A DNA stretch of 64,000 nucleotides from Hippopus hippopus (lineage: Eukaryota > Mollusca > Bivalvia > Cardiida > Cardiidae): positions 37,559,299 to 37,623,298 of the forward strand of contig OX328099.1 of assembly GCA_946811185.2 (NCBI GenBank). The letters run 5' to 3'. The number at the start of each line of letters is the position of its first letter. The first letter of the stretch is position 1. The notes under the pieces are model-generated. The model saw nothing but the letters and a program-made list of their open reading frames with translations. It did not search any database and had not been told where the DNA came from. Shown piece after piece: positions 1 to 10,868 of the stretch. The position numbers were made by a program, and so were the translations under genes.

Positions 1-1916
1 TAAGGGCTAAAATTAATCCTTAGATAAGCTAGCCTGATTAGAGGACTGTCTTTATCAAGGTCTGGCTGCACAGAATATGTAATCTGATTTTGGGTTTTAA
101 TTAGCCAAAAATCTTTAAATAGATAATCTGATATAAATGATGTTGGCATTTCAATATCTTGTCTATTATACTGACAAAAATATCCATTTTGTTTATTGGG
201 TGGAATAAAGGTTTAAATATATATTGAAAACTTGTGGTAAATGTACAAATTGATCAGTTTATGCACCTATCTCATCTGTTACATTGCTTTCGCAATTAGT
301 CTTGTGCTTTCAAACAACATTTTCACCATGCACAGTGCATCAAAAACCTGGGTTATTCAAGCATGGAAATGGGATATTTGCCTGAAGCATGGACTAGATG
401 TGTTTGCTATATAGGAAAGATGGTGACCCAGAGAGGCATATTGACACATTCAATTTTTAACAGAAAATGTTGGTAGTCAGGCTGAAAATTTAATGAGATT
501 ACAGTTTAGTTTCAGATATCTCTATCACCTTAACTGTTTACATAGCAACTAGATTCAAGACTTTCTCATATTGAAAACATGTAAAAAGTGATAAATGTAG
601 TCTAAATAATGGGACATTTCTTTGGAAGAATAGAAAATGTTGGAAAAGGAGAAAATGCCGATTGCCAACATTTCCTCTGTGTCTCTCATTGTTTCGAAAG
701 CCTTCAACTTAAGGGTATTAAAAACATGATCATGTGGTAAAAGGCTACTATACATTTGAATTGCATACTAGTAGTTTGCATGAAGAATTTAGCAAAAGTG
801 AGCATGTATTTATGTCTGTAATGTTTGTACAATTGTGCATATTTTAGATCAGTCAATTTATTAAGGCATCTTGTAGGTGCATACTGTAGGTATGCAAGCT
901 AGAAGTTTTACCTTATTTTCAAATTTACCTAATGCAAGTGTGCATTAGCTCTTTACCTGATGGCAAAATGTTAGACTGGTCCAGATCGAAAGCATTTGCA
1001 GATGACAAAGTAAATAGTGCCCAAGTTATGAAATTTGTCTTTAGATGGGTAGAAAACTTATATCATTTGGTATGTAGCTTCATCTAGTGAACCTCTACCA
1101 GGATTCAACTAATTATGTCCCTTGGGTCAATAATGGCCAAACTTATGGTGGGGGGGGGATCACCACTGCGTTATAGACTTGTAGAGAAAACGTACAAGAT
1201 CTTCTTGTTCCATAACATTTGGCCTAGAATTGTGACGTTTGATATTTAGCATGATATTGGGGACCTCTACCAAGATTGTTCAAATTTTTATTATGAGGTC
1301 AAAAATTGGTCCTACTGAGGGAGATGGGGTGTAACAAATTATCGGGCCATTCTTGCCTTTTTGTTGGAAGTCTTCTTGTAGAAATACTCTGTGTCAGAGT
1401 TCATTGGTATTTGTTATGAATGACATTGTGTTAATCTGCTTGTTTTCTTTAAAAATCATCTTGGTAATATATGGAAAAGGCATGGGCTTAGCTTACTTTT
1501 GCTCTATGAAATTTTTTTGCAATACAGATTTCTTTGATGACAGTCAATGCTATTTATGTGTGCATCAAATGCAATTCATTAGGCAATGGAGCAATACAGG
1601 GCCATCATGGCCCTCTTGTTTCTTGTAATTGTTATGTTTGAAAAATAGTTGAGTAGTGAATTGATTGTTTACTTCTAACAAACAGTTCCATGTTTGTATG
1701 ACTGAGAAAATAGCCTTTTGAAAACCTTATGAGAAAATGATAGTAACCAGCATCTTATCCTTTATTCACAATGATGTTGACCTTACTGTAGATATCAAAA
1801 TAATTAATGTCTTAAACATTGGGGTTTTTGTTGTCTGCAAATGCTTTCAGTGTGGACAAGTCTTACGTTTCTATATTTTGTAAACAGTCCAGAGAATGTG
1901 ATCAGCTGTAGTTTAT
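1..1916. other. No gene seen
   Basis: A/T-rich sequence with family A scraps (605-743, 944-1060, 1705-1860) and a G9 run at 1151. Probably vasculin intron or upstream sequence; no exon of the N-terminal half was recognised. Confidence 0.6.
605..1070 (+). repeat. Decayed family A fragments
   Basis: 605-743 holds the hairpin part (AAAATGTTGGAAAAGGAG through TGTGGTAAAAGG). 944-1060 holds a left end (AGCTCTTTACCTGATGGC, AAAGCATTTGCAGATGAC) that stops before the hairpin. Confidence 0.7.
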
Positions 1917-1920
1917 ATAT

Positions 1921-2181
1921 GGTATGCAAAACGCCAAAAGGGGCATTCAGATATTTGTGTAAAGTGTCATCTTGGATCAGCCTGTGCAGTCCGTGCAGGC
2001 TAATCCGAGATGGCACTTTACGTTTACATTAGATATTGTGCTACAGTAGACTTGCGCAAGACAGAAAATTACATAAAAACGGAAAGTGTCGTTTCAGATT
2101 AGCCTGCGCGGACTGCGCAGGCTGATCCGAGACGACACTTTACGCAAATGTCCGAATGCCCCTTTTCGCGTGTTGCAGGCC
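1921..2181. mobile_element. Family E foldback element, copy 1
   Basis: 261 bp with long inverted repeats (AAAAGGGGCATTC...; GAATGCCCCTTTT). Each arm carries its own GC hairpin (GCCTGCGCGGACTGCGCAGG). The tetranucleotide ATAT flanks both sides (1917-1920, 2182-2185). Confidence 0.88.
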
Positions 2182-2208
2182 ATATCTCAAGGGAGCTGTT
2201 AGATTTTT

Positions 2209-2802
2209 AGCTCCACTGGCCGAAGGCCAGCGAGCTATTGTCATGGCATTGTGTCCGTCGTTCGTCCGTCCGTGCGTGCGTCCGTAAACTTTTTCTTTAA
2301 AAAACTTCTCCTCAGAAACTATTGACTGGATTTTTACCAAATTTCACAGGAATGTTCCTTTGGTGGTCCTCTTTCAAATTCCTTCAAATAATTGTGTTCC
2401 ATGAAGAATTCTGGTTGCCATGGCAACCAAAGTAAAAAACCTTTAAAAATCTTCTCCTCCCAAACCGCTATTTGGATAGCATTATTATTTTGCAGGAATG
2501 TTCCTTAGATACAGGTTTACAGAATTCCTTAAAAAAAAAAAGATCTGTCAAAAAACATGGCTTTTATGGGAGACTCATTTTCCTTTTATGGTATAAAGTA
2601 AAATCTTTGAAAAATTTCTTCTCTAAAACTATTCATTGGATTTCATTGTTGTTTTGCAGGTAAGTTCCTATGGTGGTTGTCTACCAAATTGTTTCTTCAG
2701 TGAGCTAAAATGCAGGATTGAATGATAATTGTTAAAAACTTCCTTTCGCCATTATAGAAATATCATGCCTGTGGAGCGATACAGGCGCTCAAGCGCCTCT
2801 AG
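2209..2802 (+). mobile_element. Family F element, copy 1 (Helitron-like 3' end)
   Basis: About 594 bp from AGCTCCACTGGCCGAAGGCC to a terminal hairpin AGGCGCTCAAGCGCCT followed by CTAG and then TT. It contains CCGTCCGTGCGTGCGTCCG and GGTTGCCATGGCAACC. No TIRs and no coding frame. Confidence 0.75.
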
Positions 2803-3526
2803 TTGTGATCTCTCATGACCTAAATAAGGATTTATCAGTGAATTAAGAAAGCCCATAGCTGACAAACCATCAGGAGAGAAGAAAGAAAAAAGAAATGAAA
2901 AAATATTTTTCAGTGATATTTTGTGAATAGGCTACGTAGCCTCTTTAGGTATTTTTAGATTTCACGTTAGAGTTTCGTATTCAAATCAGTATGATAACAT
3001 CAATATTTGATAGTTGAAATAACATGCCAAAACTTGACTTTTTTGTTCATTGAATGCAAAGAAAGAAATACCTAGTTGTATTGATCAGTATTTCACAAAA
3101 ATTTTGATTTTCGGCATAAAAAACTAAATAGCCCCCAGTAAGCTCCTAAACATTATGTGCTATTCTATGCATATATTGCAGACAATGTATTTTTTATGTT
3201 GAATTGCTTATTTTATTGGATCACAGTTTCTTTGTTTCTCATTTCTTTATTATACCCCCGCAAAACGAATGTTTTCGGGGGTATACTGGAATCAGCCTGT
3301 CTGTCCGTGTGTCCGTCCGTTTGTCCATCCGTGTGTCTGTCTGTGTACAAATAATTGCCTGTTTCTGTCAAAGCGCTGGCAGGGGTATTAAGTCACATTC
3401 AGTGACAGCTCTAGTTTAGTTTATTATTATTTCTGTATTTCTTGTATTTGTTTTGGCCTTATTTTACCAACTGTAACCTTTATAACCCAATCATTTTATT
3501 CTGAAATTATTTGTTTATTCATCAAG
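2803..3526. other. No gene seen, vasculin intron
   Basis: Unremarkable A/T-rich sequence plus one CCGTCCGT-type repeat (3253-3360), up to the exon at 3527. Confidence 0.6.
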
Positions 3527-3649
3527 AGCTCTATTCCAAGAAGACCAGCTCGCATGAATGGTAGCTATCAGAAGGAGCAGGGCCCACTTTGGGGCCTTAA
3601 ACCTACAATACCTGCAAGTAGTTCTAGTCCACCAGGAGCTAATAGAGAG
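3527..3649 (+). CDS. GPBP1: Vasculin exon (first visible)
   Basis: The 123-nt exon is phase 0 at both ends, with acceptor ATCAAG| and donor GAG|GTAAAA. It encodes 41 residues including GPLWGLKPTIPASSSSPP, a proline/serine-rich stretch of the kind found in the middle of vasculins. Its frame joins exon 6826-6966 exactly. It is less conserved than the downstream exons, so it rests mostly on phase and splice sites. Confidence 0.7.
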
Positions 3650-6600
3650 GTAAAAATATCTACACTTTAACTCCTTACTATGATGGAAATTGTTTAAATG
3701 TAGAAAATCCCATGGGAAAAGGAGAAAATGCTGGTAAACAGCATTTCCTCCTTTTCCCACAAGGCTCTCAAAAGCCTTCTTCTTCAGGGTTGTTAAAACT
3801 AGGGATTTTGTGGTGAAGTGTTAACAAAAACCTTGGTCATGCAGCAAACAACTTTGAAAAGATTGTGGCAAAAGGAGAAAGCAATTCATATGTATTTGGT
3901 TATTCAGGCTAAACCTTGATTTTCCATACAGTACAAGGTTGTGTTTACAGTCTGTTGCAAACTTGTTCCAGAAGATAATGAGTTAAAATGTAGCATTCAG
4001 CTAACTCTTTACCACTTAATTCCAAGTTTTAACAACCTTGAGGATGAACTTTGTGGGAAAAGGAGAAAAATTCTGGAAACCAACTTTTCTGGTAACCAAT
4101 CTTTTCCTACATTTTCTACTAATTCATAGACAGGGAGGGGGGAAGTACTGCATTTTTTTTTTTTTTTTTCTTTTTTTTTCTTTTTTTTTCTTTTTTTTTT
4201 GCGGGTGGGGGGGGGGGGGGACCATCATAATGAATAATAACAGGAGAAAAAGGAGAAGATAATTTCATTTTCAGTCTGTCAATAGAAAACCTAATTAATG
4301 CAATTTGCCAGAAAAAACTCGCATAAATCTCAGACACTGCAGATGTACGATCCAGCATTGCTTTGATTTACTTTGTCGAGAAAAACAACCAAGGTTTGGC
4401 AATCTATTGGTTTAAATGTGCCATAGAGTACATCTGATGATTATATAGAAATAAGCCAAGAAGTGAGCTGGATTATATGTATGCATGCTTAAGGTAATGA
4501 AACTGTCAGATCCCTCATTTGTAAGACCATATCAGCAATTCATTATTTGAACAAATGGCTTGGAAAAAAGAACCCAAGAACATCATAACTATAATTTCAT
4601 CACCACAGAGCTATGTACAAACGGCAGAGTTCTGTGCAAACCACACTGTTAATACATTTGTAAAATGTACCTCTAATAAAATTGTGCATGCAAGACTTTT
4701 TTTGTCCTCATTTATGCCCAGCTTAAGTTTTGAAAAGTACTACAAACTGGTTAGATGTAGGAAGACCATGTGATACTATTAATGATATTCTGCACGATGC
4801 ATTATACAGATGAGTTTGCCTGTGTTTTAGTCGGCATTTAGCATGTTGTCTTTGTGTTTCAGTGAGATTTCTTGCATCAGTTTTTGTAGATTTTAAAAAG
4901 TATTTACATTTTCCTCCAAGCTATGTCATAGTTTTTATTTTGTCCACATTTTATTTTTACAAAAGGTATGAAAGTATATTCCTTGAAAAAGTATGGCTAG
5001 CCTTGGGATAGCAGTGTTTGGGCCTTTTATTTTACAGTCATAAATAAGGTGTTGATCAGAAAAAAGAGATGTTTGATCCCCATAGTGTTTCTGGTATTTG
5101 CATATGTCATCAGAGTTTCAGTTCTTTGTTAAACCTTTACCTCACAGCAAAAATTTTAGACTTGTGTAAATTGCAGACTCAAAATTTTAAATTTCCTTCC
5201 AAAGCGTAGAAAACATTGTGGGGAAAAGGAGAAAATGCTGGTTACCAGCAATTTCTCCTTTTCCCACAATGTTTTCAAAAGCGTTCTTTCTCAGAGTTGA
5301 GAAAAACTGGGGATTCTGTTTTGTAAAGGGTGAATGATACGAATTTCATGTAAGAAATATGAATTGGAGACAGATTGCTTCAAATATTTCAGGTTGTAAG
5401 ATTATTTTACAAATGAATGGATCATGTACATCTAAGATCAGACTGCATTATCTGTGAAGTCTTGTCTTGATCTTCCCTGTCCACAGAAAACAGTTTGATC
5501 TTGATCTATGATGTCTACATAAACAACATTTGTTGGTTAACTCTTGATCAAATAAAAAAATTTTGGACTTGTGGAAATTGAGAGCACTCTCAGACAATAA
5601 GTTAGCTCTTTACCAAAACCCTGAAAATATAGATTTATCCAAATCTAAAGCATTTGCAGACGAATATTTGAATGTAACTGAAATGGTTGAAGTTGTCTGT
5701 GATAGGGTAGAAAATGTTGCGGGAGGAGAAAATGCTTTTTACAAACATTTTCTACGTTTCCCACAATGTTTTCAAATGGCATGTTCCTCAGGGTCATTAA
5801 AGCTAGGGATTGTGTTGTAAAGGAATTAATTTGGCTTAAATGATGGGATTTGTGCTTGAAAGGATAAATAACATTATCGGAAAAGGAGAAAATGCTAGTT
5901 ACCAGCATTGTCTTCCTTTTTCACACTGTTTTCAAAACTTTCTTCTCCAGGATTGTTGAAACTCGGGATTGTGTGGTAAAGCGTAAGGACATGGATACAT
6001 GGACGTGGTCAATCATTCAATCTTCATTGAACTCTTTAACAGAAGTCAAAATTTTGGCCTTGAAGAAATTGAAAACATTTACAGGCAACAAATCAGTTGT
6101 GCCTTGATTGATAATATTTATTTTTGAAAGAGTAGAAAACATTGTTGGAAAAGGAGAAAATGGTGGTCACCAGCAATTTCTCCTTTTTCCACAGTGTTCC
6201 AAAAGCTTTCTTCCTCAGAGTTGTAAACACCACATTATTTTTTGAAGGGTTACATATGAATACGACCTTACTTTGTAAGTGTTTTTTTTTTTTTTCCTAA
6301 ACAGCGGCAGCTTTGAGCAATCCAAAAGCTGCTACACACATCAAAATATAACTTTCCAAGCAAAAACCCTAGCAAATAGAGCCCCACAGACCAGTTGGTA
6401 GCATTCAGGACATGAGACTAGGGATTTGTTTGTTGGAATCCCCAGCTTTACGATTTTCTTTCCAAGGATTGATGATAGTCACTGTGACAGGATTAATTCC
6501 TCTGTCACAGCTGATCACTGTTTTGATGATGGTTATGTTGGAAAGAAGCTAGTGGCTTGGAAAGAATATTATGCAAAGTACTGGTAAAGGAACCTCCAGG

Positions 6601-9600
6601 AAAGTTGGTTAGATGCACTGGCCACCATGATATAGTTGAAATAATGTTGAAAACTGTGTTAAATACCATACCAACAAAAAAATCCGAATCAAGGGATACT
6701 ATAAGATTATCTCATCTATACAGAATTTATATATCATTGTACCATGGAAGAGATGAATGATTTACAAAAAAGAGATCCCTAAATCCCATTGTTTTATCTT
6801 ATCTTTCTACCTTTTGTTTATGAAGGTGACAGGACCACCGTCAACACCACCTATGGACATCCTGAACACCCGGTTTGTTACTCAGCCGAAAACTCTGTCA
6901 GATAAGAAGAGTAATTTCTTGAAAGCTTTGAGACAGGAAGATGAGAGAATGGCGGACAAAAAATTAGTAAGTTTGAGAACCTGCACAAATTCAAAGCCTT
7001 TACATCATCTTCGATGAATGTTGTGCTGATGATAATCACTAATAGTAACAAAATAATTGAAATCTGTCATTCTTACACATCTAACTCTGAGTAGTGGATC
7101 AAGTTCTTAAAAAATTGTGACAAGTTGAAACATGTAGCTTCTGCCTTATAATGTCTACAATAGGATCCTTGTCACTTCATAAACTGTTCTTGATTTGACA
7201 GTTTTGACAGATACACAAGCTAAATAACCAAAGCTGTAGATGCGCCATAAAACAAAATTCATTCGTTCATTCATTCTCAATTTTGTCTTATCTTAATCCT
7301 TTCAATCATGTTAAACTTCACTGCAAGTAAGCAACCTCCTCTCTGAAACCAACTGCCCAGTTTAACTCTTTACCAGACAACAGCATTTTAGACTTGTCCA
7401 TATTTAAAGCACACGTGCAGATGACTAAGTATGGTTCAGATGGTGAATTTCTCTCTTAACCCTTTACCACACAATGCCGACTTTTAACGACCCTGACAAA
7501 GAAGCCTTTTGAAAACATTGTGGGAAAAGGAGAAAATGCTGGTAACCAGCATTTTCTCCTTTTCCCACATTGTTTTCTACCCTATCAAAAACAAATTGCA
7601 CCATTTGAGCCACACTGAAATTGTCGTCTGCAAATGCTTTGAAGTTGGACAAGACTAAAATTTTGTCATCTGGTAAAGGGTTAAAGTATAGAAAACACTG
7701 ATAAAGGTGAAAATGCTGTTACAAGAATTTTCTGCTTTTTCTACAATGTTTTCAAACGGTTTCTTCAACAGGATTGTTAAAACTTGGGGTTGTTTAACCA
7801 AATTTAAACCATATTTCTTTCAAATAGTCCTTGGAGATTTTCTATGGAAAACAAAAAATCAGCTCCATGAGGAGCTTTGGTAGCAGTTGCAATAAAATTT
7901 ACAAATGTTGGAAAAATAATTCTTCCCAAAACTACCTGTCTCATTCCCTTCAATTTGGCATGCAAATCTTTCGTTGAACCCCTTCTAAGACTTCATGATA
8001 GAATCTTGATCAGTTAAAAAACATGGTCTAGTACTGGTAAAATACGAAGCCTGTTCTGGGGTATAATTATGTTGTCAGGCATTTTATGAGACTCTTGACT
8101 ATGACCTGCTTAAAACCAAACCTCTAGACCGGGTAGTTGTTGGTTTGAGTCCCAAGCTTTGCCAGTTTCTTTTGGGGGATTGATGATAATCATTTTGACA
8201 GGATTGACTCCTGTCTCACCACTGATCATTGTCTTATTGATGGTGTTGTGGGAAAGCAGCTAGTGGCTGTAGAGAATTTTAAGTGAAATACTGCTAAAGG
8301 AAACACAAGGAAAACATGGATAGGTACTCTGGCCACCGCAATACATGTATAACCAAAATAATGATGAAAAAGGTGTGCAATTCTACACAAACAAACTGAC
8401 CAGAGTAAAACCATTTTGAAATTACACAATACTGTATATCTTGAAAATTTAAACCTTTGTCGAAGGAGCAGTATCGAGATCCAAGTTAATCCCTTACCAA
8501 ACATTCAAACAATGCTGTAACAATCCTGAAAATGAAGGCTGTTGAAAACATTGTGGGAAAGGAGAAAATGCTAAAATCATCATTTTTCCTTTTCCCTCTA
8601 TGTTTTCTTTCAAAAACAAGCTCTTCCACTTGATCCACATTTGATATAACATCTGCAAATGCTTCGAATTTGGACAAGTCCAAAATTTTCTTTGTTTGTT
8701 AAATAGTTGATAGATATATGTACCTGGTGCAGATTTTATTTTGGAGATGCCTGTCTGTCCATCCAATCATTTATGTGGCTTTCAATATTACGTTACTCAT
8801 ATCATGCAAACAGCTTAATATTCATGTATATCATTGGTTTTACCAGTTCTAGGCTAAGGCTTTGACATGTCTTACTCAAGGACACTTCCACGAAAAGCCC
8901 TGTGCTTCCAATGAGGTTCGAACAGGGGTCATTCAGGTTACATGTCCTACCTTTTACCACTGAGCTACACAGAATGAGATAACACTTCGAGCATTTCATG
9001 TATAAATACTTGATTCGTGTTGGTTATCCTTATTTTTATGGGGATGGTTGCAAAGCTGTTGGCAGTAGAAAATGTGTAACACCATTCTTTGTTATTTCAG
9101 GGAAACAAAACTGATGGTGAATTACTTAATGGTATGGACAGTTTGTCCATCAATGAAGATGGAAGCCATTTGTCAAGTTCATTGGAAGCTGAACAGAGGT
9201 ATGTAGAGATGTGATAAAACCAGTAAAAAAATAGTGAAGGAATGTTCAAAATTGAATAGAAAAGGAATACAGAAAAAACTAGAGACGCATTCAACAAGTG
9301 TTTCAAATTTAGTTTGTTTTTTTGAACGCCAAGGCAAGCTCTTTGATGGCTGATGCAGAATTTCTCAGTCATTCCAAAAACTAGAAACGGAAATCAGAAC
9401 GAGATTTGAAATCAGAGCTGTAGTCAGTATCTTGGTGAGAGATCAGGGCTTTTTTTACCAACTTTTTAAATTGTATTTTTGTCTAAGTCTGGATTTAGAA
9501 AGCAACATAATTTCTGCTCGGTTAAATCTTTACAAAACAACTTTTTAGACTTTTCCAATTTTAAAGTGTTTGCAGACAACAAATTTTTTGTTGTTCAAAT

Positions 9601-10868
9601 GATATGATTCTTCCTTGATAGGAAAGAAAACATTGTGGAAAAAGGAGAAAATGCTGGTATTCAGCATTTTCTCCTTTTCACACGATGTTTCAAAAGCCTT
9701 CTTTCTCAGGGGTAAAATTGAATATGGTGTGGTAAAGGGTTACACTATTTGGTTAAGCCAATCAGAAATTACATCACTTTCAAACTTAGAAAATTTTTGA
9801 GAATAAGACTAAGGATGTTCTTAGGAATGGTCAGTGACAACTGACCCAGATCAACTGAAATTAAACATTGCCTCAGATATAAACAAGAATCACATTAGTT
9901 CATAGAAATATGCAGAAACCATTCTATACCTTACTAGATCAGTTTCTCACTTAGACACAATTTAACTGCACTCTGTCAGAAGCGGATTTGACGCATCTCC
10001 ATGATGCATTTTACCAAGCAAGTCCCGATATAACTATAGATCCATACAATCCATTTTGTCTAACAGTCAATAGAATTATGAGGTAGAATGGTCCTGGGAC
10101 ATACAAAGTTTACCAAAAGCAAAATATTTCAACCTAGGCCAGCCTTCACATACGGCTCTGGTTTGATACTTTTTGCAGATGCATTAACCCTTTACCAGAC
10201 GACAAATTTTAGACCTGTCCGAATTGAAAGCATTTGCAGAGGACAGTTTCAATGTGGATCATATGAAATGATTTTTCTTTGATAGGGTAGAAAACATTGT
10301 GGGAAAAGGAGAAAATGCTGGTTACCAGCATTTTCTCCTTTTCCCACAATGTTTTCAAAAGCCTTCTCTATCAGGGGTGTCAAAAGTCGTCATTGTGTGG
10401 TAAAGGGTTAAGCTCCCCAGTGCATAACTTCTTTCCTTTTACAATCATCTGCTGCAAGGTAGAGAAACATTGTCTGCATTTGGTAATGTGTGTCTTCTGA
10501 AGCTATAAAACTGTTATTTTTGAGACTGTTCATTTCTACTAATAACTATGATCAGCTACCCCTCTTTGTAGGTTACAAGATTAAGATTGGCCTATAACAC
10601 CATTTAAAGAAACAGATCTCTTTGTAGGTTGCTCCGAGAGATGGGCTGGAATGAGGCTGACTATGAGGATTATGAAATAACTGAGGATGACAAGAAAGAA
10701 TTTCATAACCTCGCTAAGCATGTACATCAGCAGCAACAGCGAAATGGTCCCAGGTCTATTCCAAAAACATGGAGCCCCAAGCATATTCCCTTATACCAAC
10801 CAAATGTACATGAATTAAACGAGACGCTATCATCATCGGATTCAGATACGGACGATTGTGATAACTGA
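3527..10868 (+). CDS. GPBP1: Vasculin-family protein (GPBP1/GPBP1L1-like), 3' four coding exons, 5' part missing
   Basis: Exons 3527-3649, 6826-6966, 9101-9198 and 10628-10868 have AG/GT borders, and their phases (0, 0, 0, then 2+1) join into one 200-residue frame ending in TGA. The last two exons form SSLEAEQRLLREMGW, the signature block at the C-terminus of vasculin proteins. It is followed by an acidic TEDDKKEF segment and a serine/aspartate-rich tail (SSSDSDTDDCDN). Exon 2 carries KSNFLKALRQEDER, matching the conserved FLKAL block of the family. Vasculins are nuclear proteins reported to bind GC-rich promoters and act in transcription; that role is family knowledge. The N-terminal half is not visible in bases 1-3526 and is probably to the left of the window. 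The introns hold family A MITEs and SINEs. GPBP1 and its paralogue GPBP1L1 cannot be separated here; an invertebrate probably has one ancestral gene. Confidence 0.88.
3669..4125. repeat. Two partial family A copies in a vasculin intron
   Basis: 3669-3821 is a + copy lacking most of the left half but with a full hairpin and ending GAAGTGTTAA. 4010-4120 is a - copy broken in the hairpin and followed by a long poly-T tract. Confidence 0.75.
4155..4219 (+). repeat. Poly-T/poly-G low complexity tract
   Basis: T runs of 9-16 broken by single C, then GCGGGTGGG and a G12 run. In the vasculin intron; open frames across it are artefacts. Confidence 0.95.
4220..5134. other. No gene seen, vasculin intron
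   Basis: A/T-rich, no repeat recognised and no conserved open frame. Confidence 0.6.
5135..6252 (+). repeat. Four family A copies in the same orientation
   Basis: Copies at about 5135-5333, 5601-5826 (complete), 5838-5979 (left end missing) and 6030-6252 are all + oriented and diverged from each other. They lie in the vasculin intron before exon 6826-6966. A stray left end is at 5537-5590. Confidence 0.8.
6376..6690 (+). mobile_element. tRNA-derived SINE, family 2
   Basis: A tRNA-like head (CCAGTTGGTAGC) is followed by the body landmarks GATTGATGATAGTCACTGTG, GTGGCTTGGAAAGAATATT and TGCACTGGCCACC. It ends in a TGTTGAAAACTGTGTTAAAT tail. About 300 bp, in a vasculin intron. Confidence 0.8.
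6826..6966 (+). CDS. GPBP1: Vasculin exon with FLKAL block
   Basis: The 141-nt exon (47 codons, phase 0/0) has a pyrimidine-rich acceptor TATGAAG|GTGACA and the donor TTA|GTAAGT. It contains TPPMDILNTR and KSNFLKALRQEDER; the FLKAL segment is a conserved vasculin block. Confidence 0.88.
7363..7795 (+). repeat. Older family A copy split by a younger one
   Basis: The left part starts TTAACTCTTTACCAGACAAC and runs to GGTGAATTTCTCTC. The right part resumes AGTATAGAAAACACTG and decays toward ACTTGGGGTTG. It served as the target for the copy at 7460-7680. Confidence 0.85.
7460..7680 (-). mobile_element. Family A MITE nested inside another family A copy
   Basis: 221 bp flanked by TTAA at 7456-7459 and 7681-7684, with the perfect central hairpin (GGAGAAAATGCTGGTAACC). 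The flanking sequence on both sides is an older + copy (7363-7455 and 7685-about 7795) that reads through once the insert and one TTAA are removed. Confidence 0.92.
8125..8395 (+). mobile_element. tRNA-derived SINE, family 2
   Basis: GGTTTGAGTCCC (box B), GATTGATGATAATCATTTTG, CACTGATCATTG and TCTGGCCACCGCAATA; the tail has decayed. Confidence 0.78.
8489..8708 (-). repeat. Family A copy, vasculin intron
   Basis: Complete but diverged - copy: ACCAAACATTC start, hairpin with a weakened loop (ATGCTAAAATCATCAT), TTTGGACAAGTCCAAAA near the far end. Confidence 0.8.
8840..8975 (-). repeat. SINE family 1, head half
   Basis: In reverse: TGTAGCTCAGTGGTAAAAGG, CTGTTCGAACCTCATTGG and GTGGAAGTGTCCTTGAGTAA. 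The body is truncated. Confidence 0.78.
9101..9198 (+). CDS. GPBP1: Vasculin exon ending in SSSLEAEQ
   Basis: The 98-nt exon has acceptor TTATTTCAG| and donor CAGAG|GTATGT, leaving two bases (AG) of a split arginine codon. It ends with SSSLEAEQ, the start of the most conserved vasculin block, which continues in the next exon. Confidence 0.9.
9522..9743 (+). repeat. Family A copy, vasculin intron
   Basis: Near complete + copy (TTAAATCTTTACAAAACAAC to GTGGTAAAGGGTTA) with an intact hairpin at 9628-9693. Confidence 0.83.
9978..10430 (+). repeat. Family B MITE carrying a family A insert
   Basis: Family B sequence (ACGCATCTCCATGATGCATT, GGATCC-like centre, TACTTTTTGCAGATGCATTA) is cut at its TTAA by the family A copy 10188-10407. 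Confidence 0.82.
10188..10407 (+). mobile_element. Family A MITE, reference copy, inside a family B element
   Basis: 220 bp between TTAA 10184-10187 and TTAA 10408-10411. Ends are CCCTTTACCAGACG and TGTGTGGTAAAGGG. The centre, 10290-10356, is a 67-nt palindrome: 33-nt arms beginning GAAAACATTGTGGG around one unpaired base in CTGGTTACCAG. The flanks join as a family B tail (TTTTTGCAGATGCA-TTAA-GC), so the TTAA is a true target duplication. TTAA targeting and CCC ends are typical of piggyBac-type elements; no coding capacity. Confidence 0.92.
10569..10584 (+). promoter_or_regulatory. Possible alternative splice acceptor of the last vasculin exon
   Basis: CTCTTTGTAGGTT occurs at 10562 and again at 10618, where it is the real acceptor. 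Use of the first one would add R-L-Q-D and a TAA stop at 10582-10584. Confidence 0.35.
10628..10868 (+). CDS. GPBP1: Vasculin terminal coding exon
   Basis: Acceptor TTTGTAG| at 10627; the first base completes the split arginine codon, giving R-LLREMGW. The frame runs through TEDDKKEFHNL and an acidic serine/aspartate tail to TGA at 10866-10868. The 3' UTR should follow. An ATTAAA variant near 10980 is the nearest possible polyadenylation signal, but this is weak. Confidence 0.92.

Noticed and set aside
2140..2340. Open frame with [17 protein letters not shown] repeats
   Set aside because: It is the translation of a CCGTCCGTGCG tract in family F, a common false ORF.
1..3526. Search for upstream vasculin exons
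   Set aside because: No segment with paired splice sites and vasculin-like coding was found; the N-terminal half is probably left of the window.
8920..8975. tRNA-like box A and box B sequences (also at 25850, 32550, 58100)
   Set aside because: They lack a complete cloverleaf and are attached to SINE bodies, so they are not called tRNA genes.
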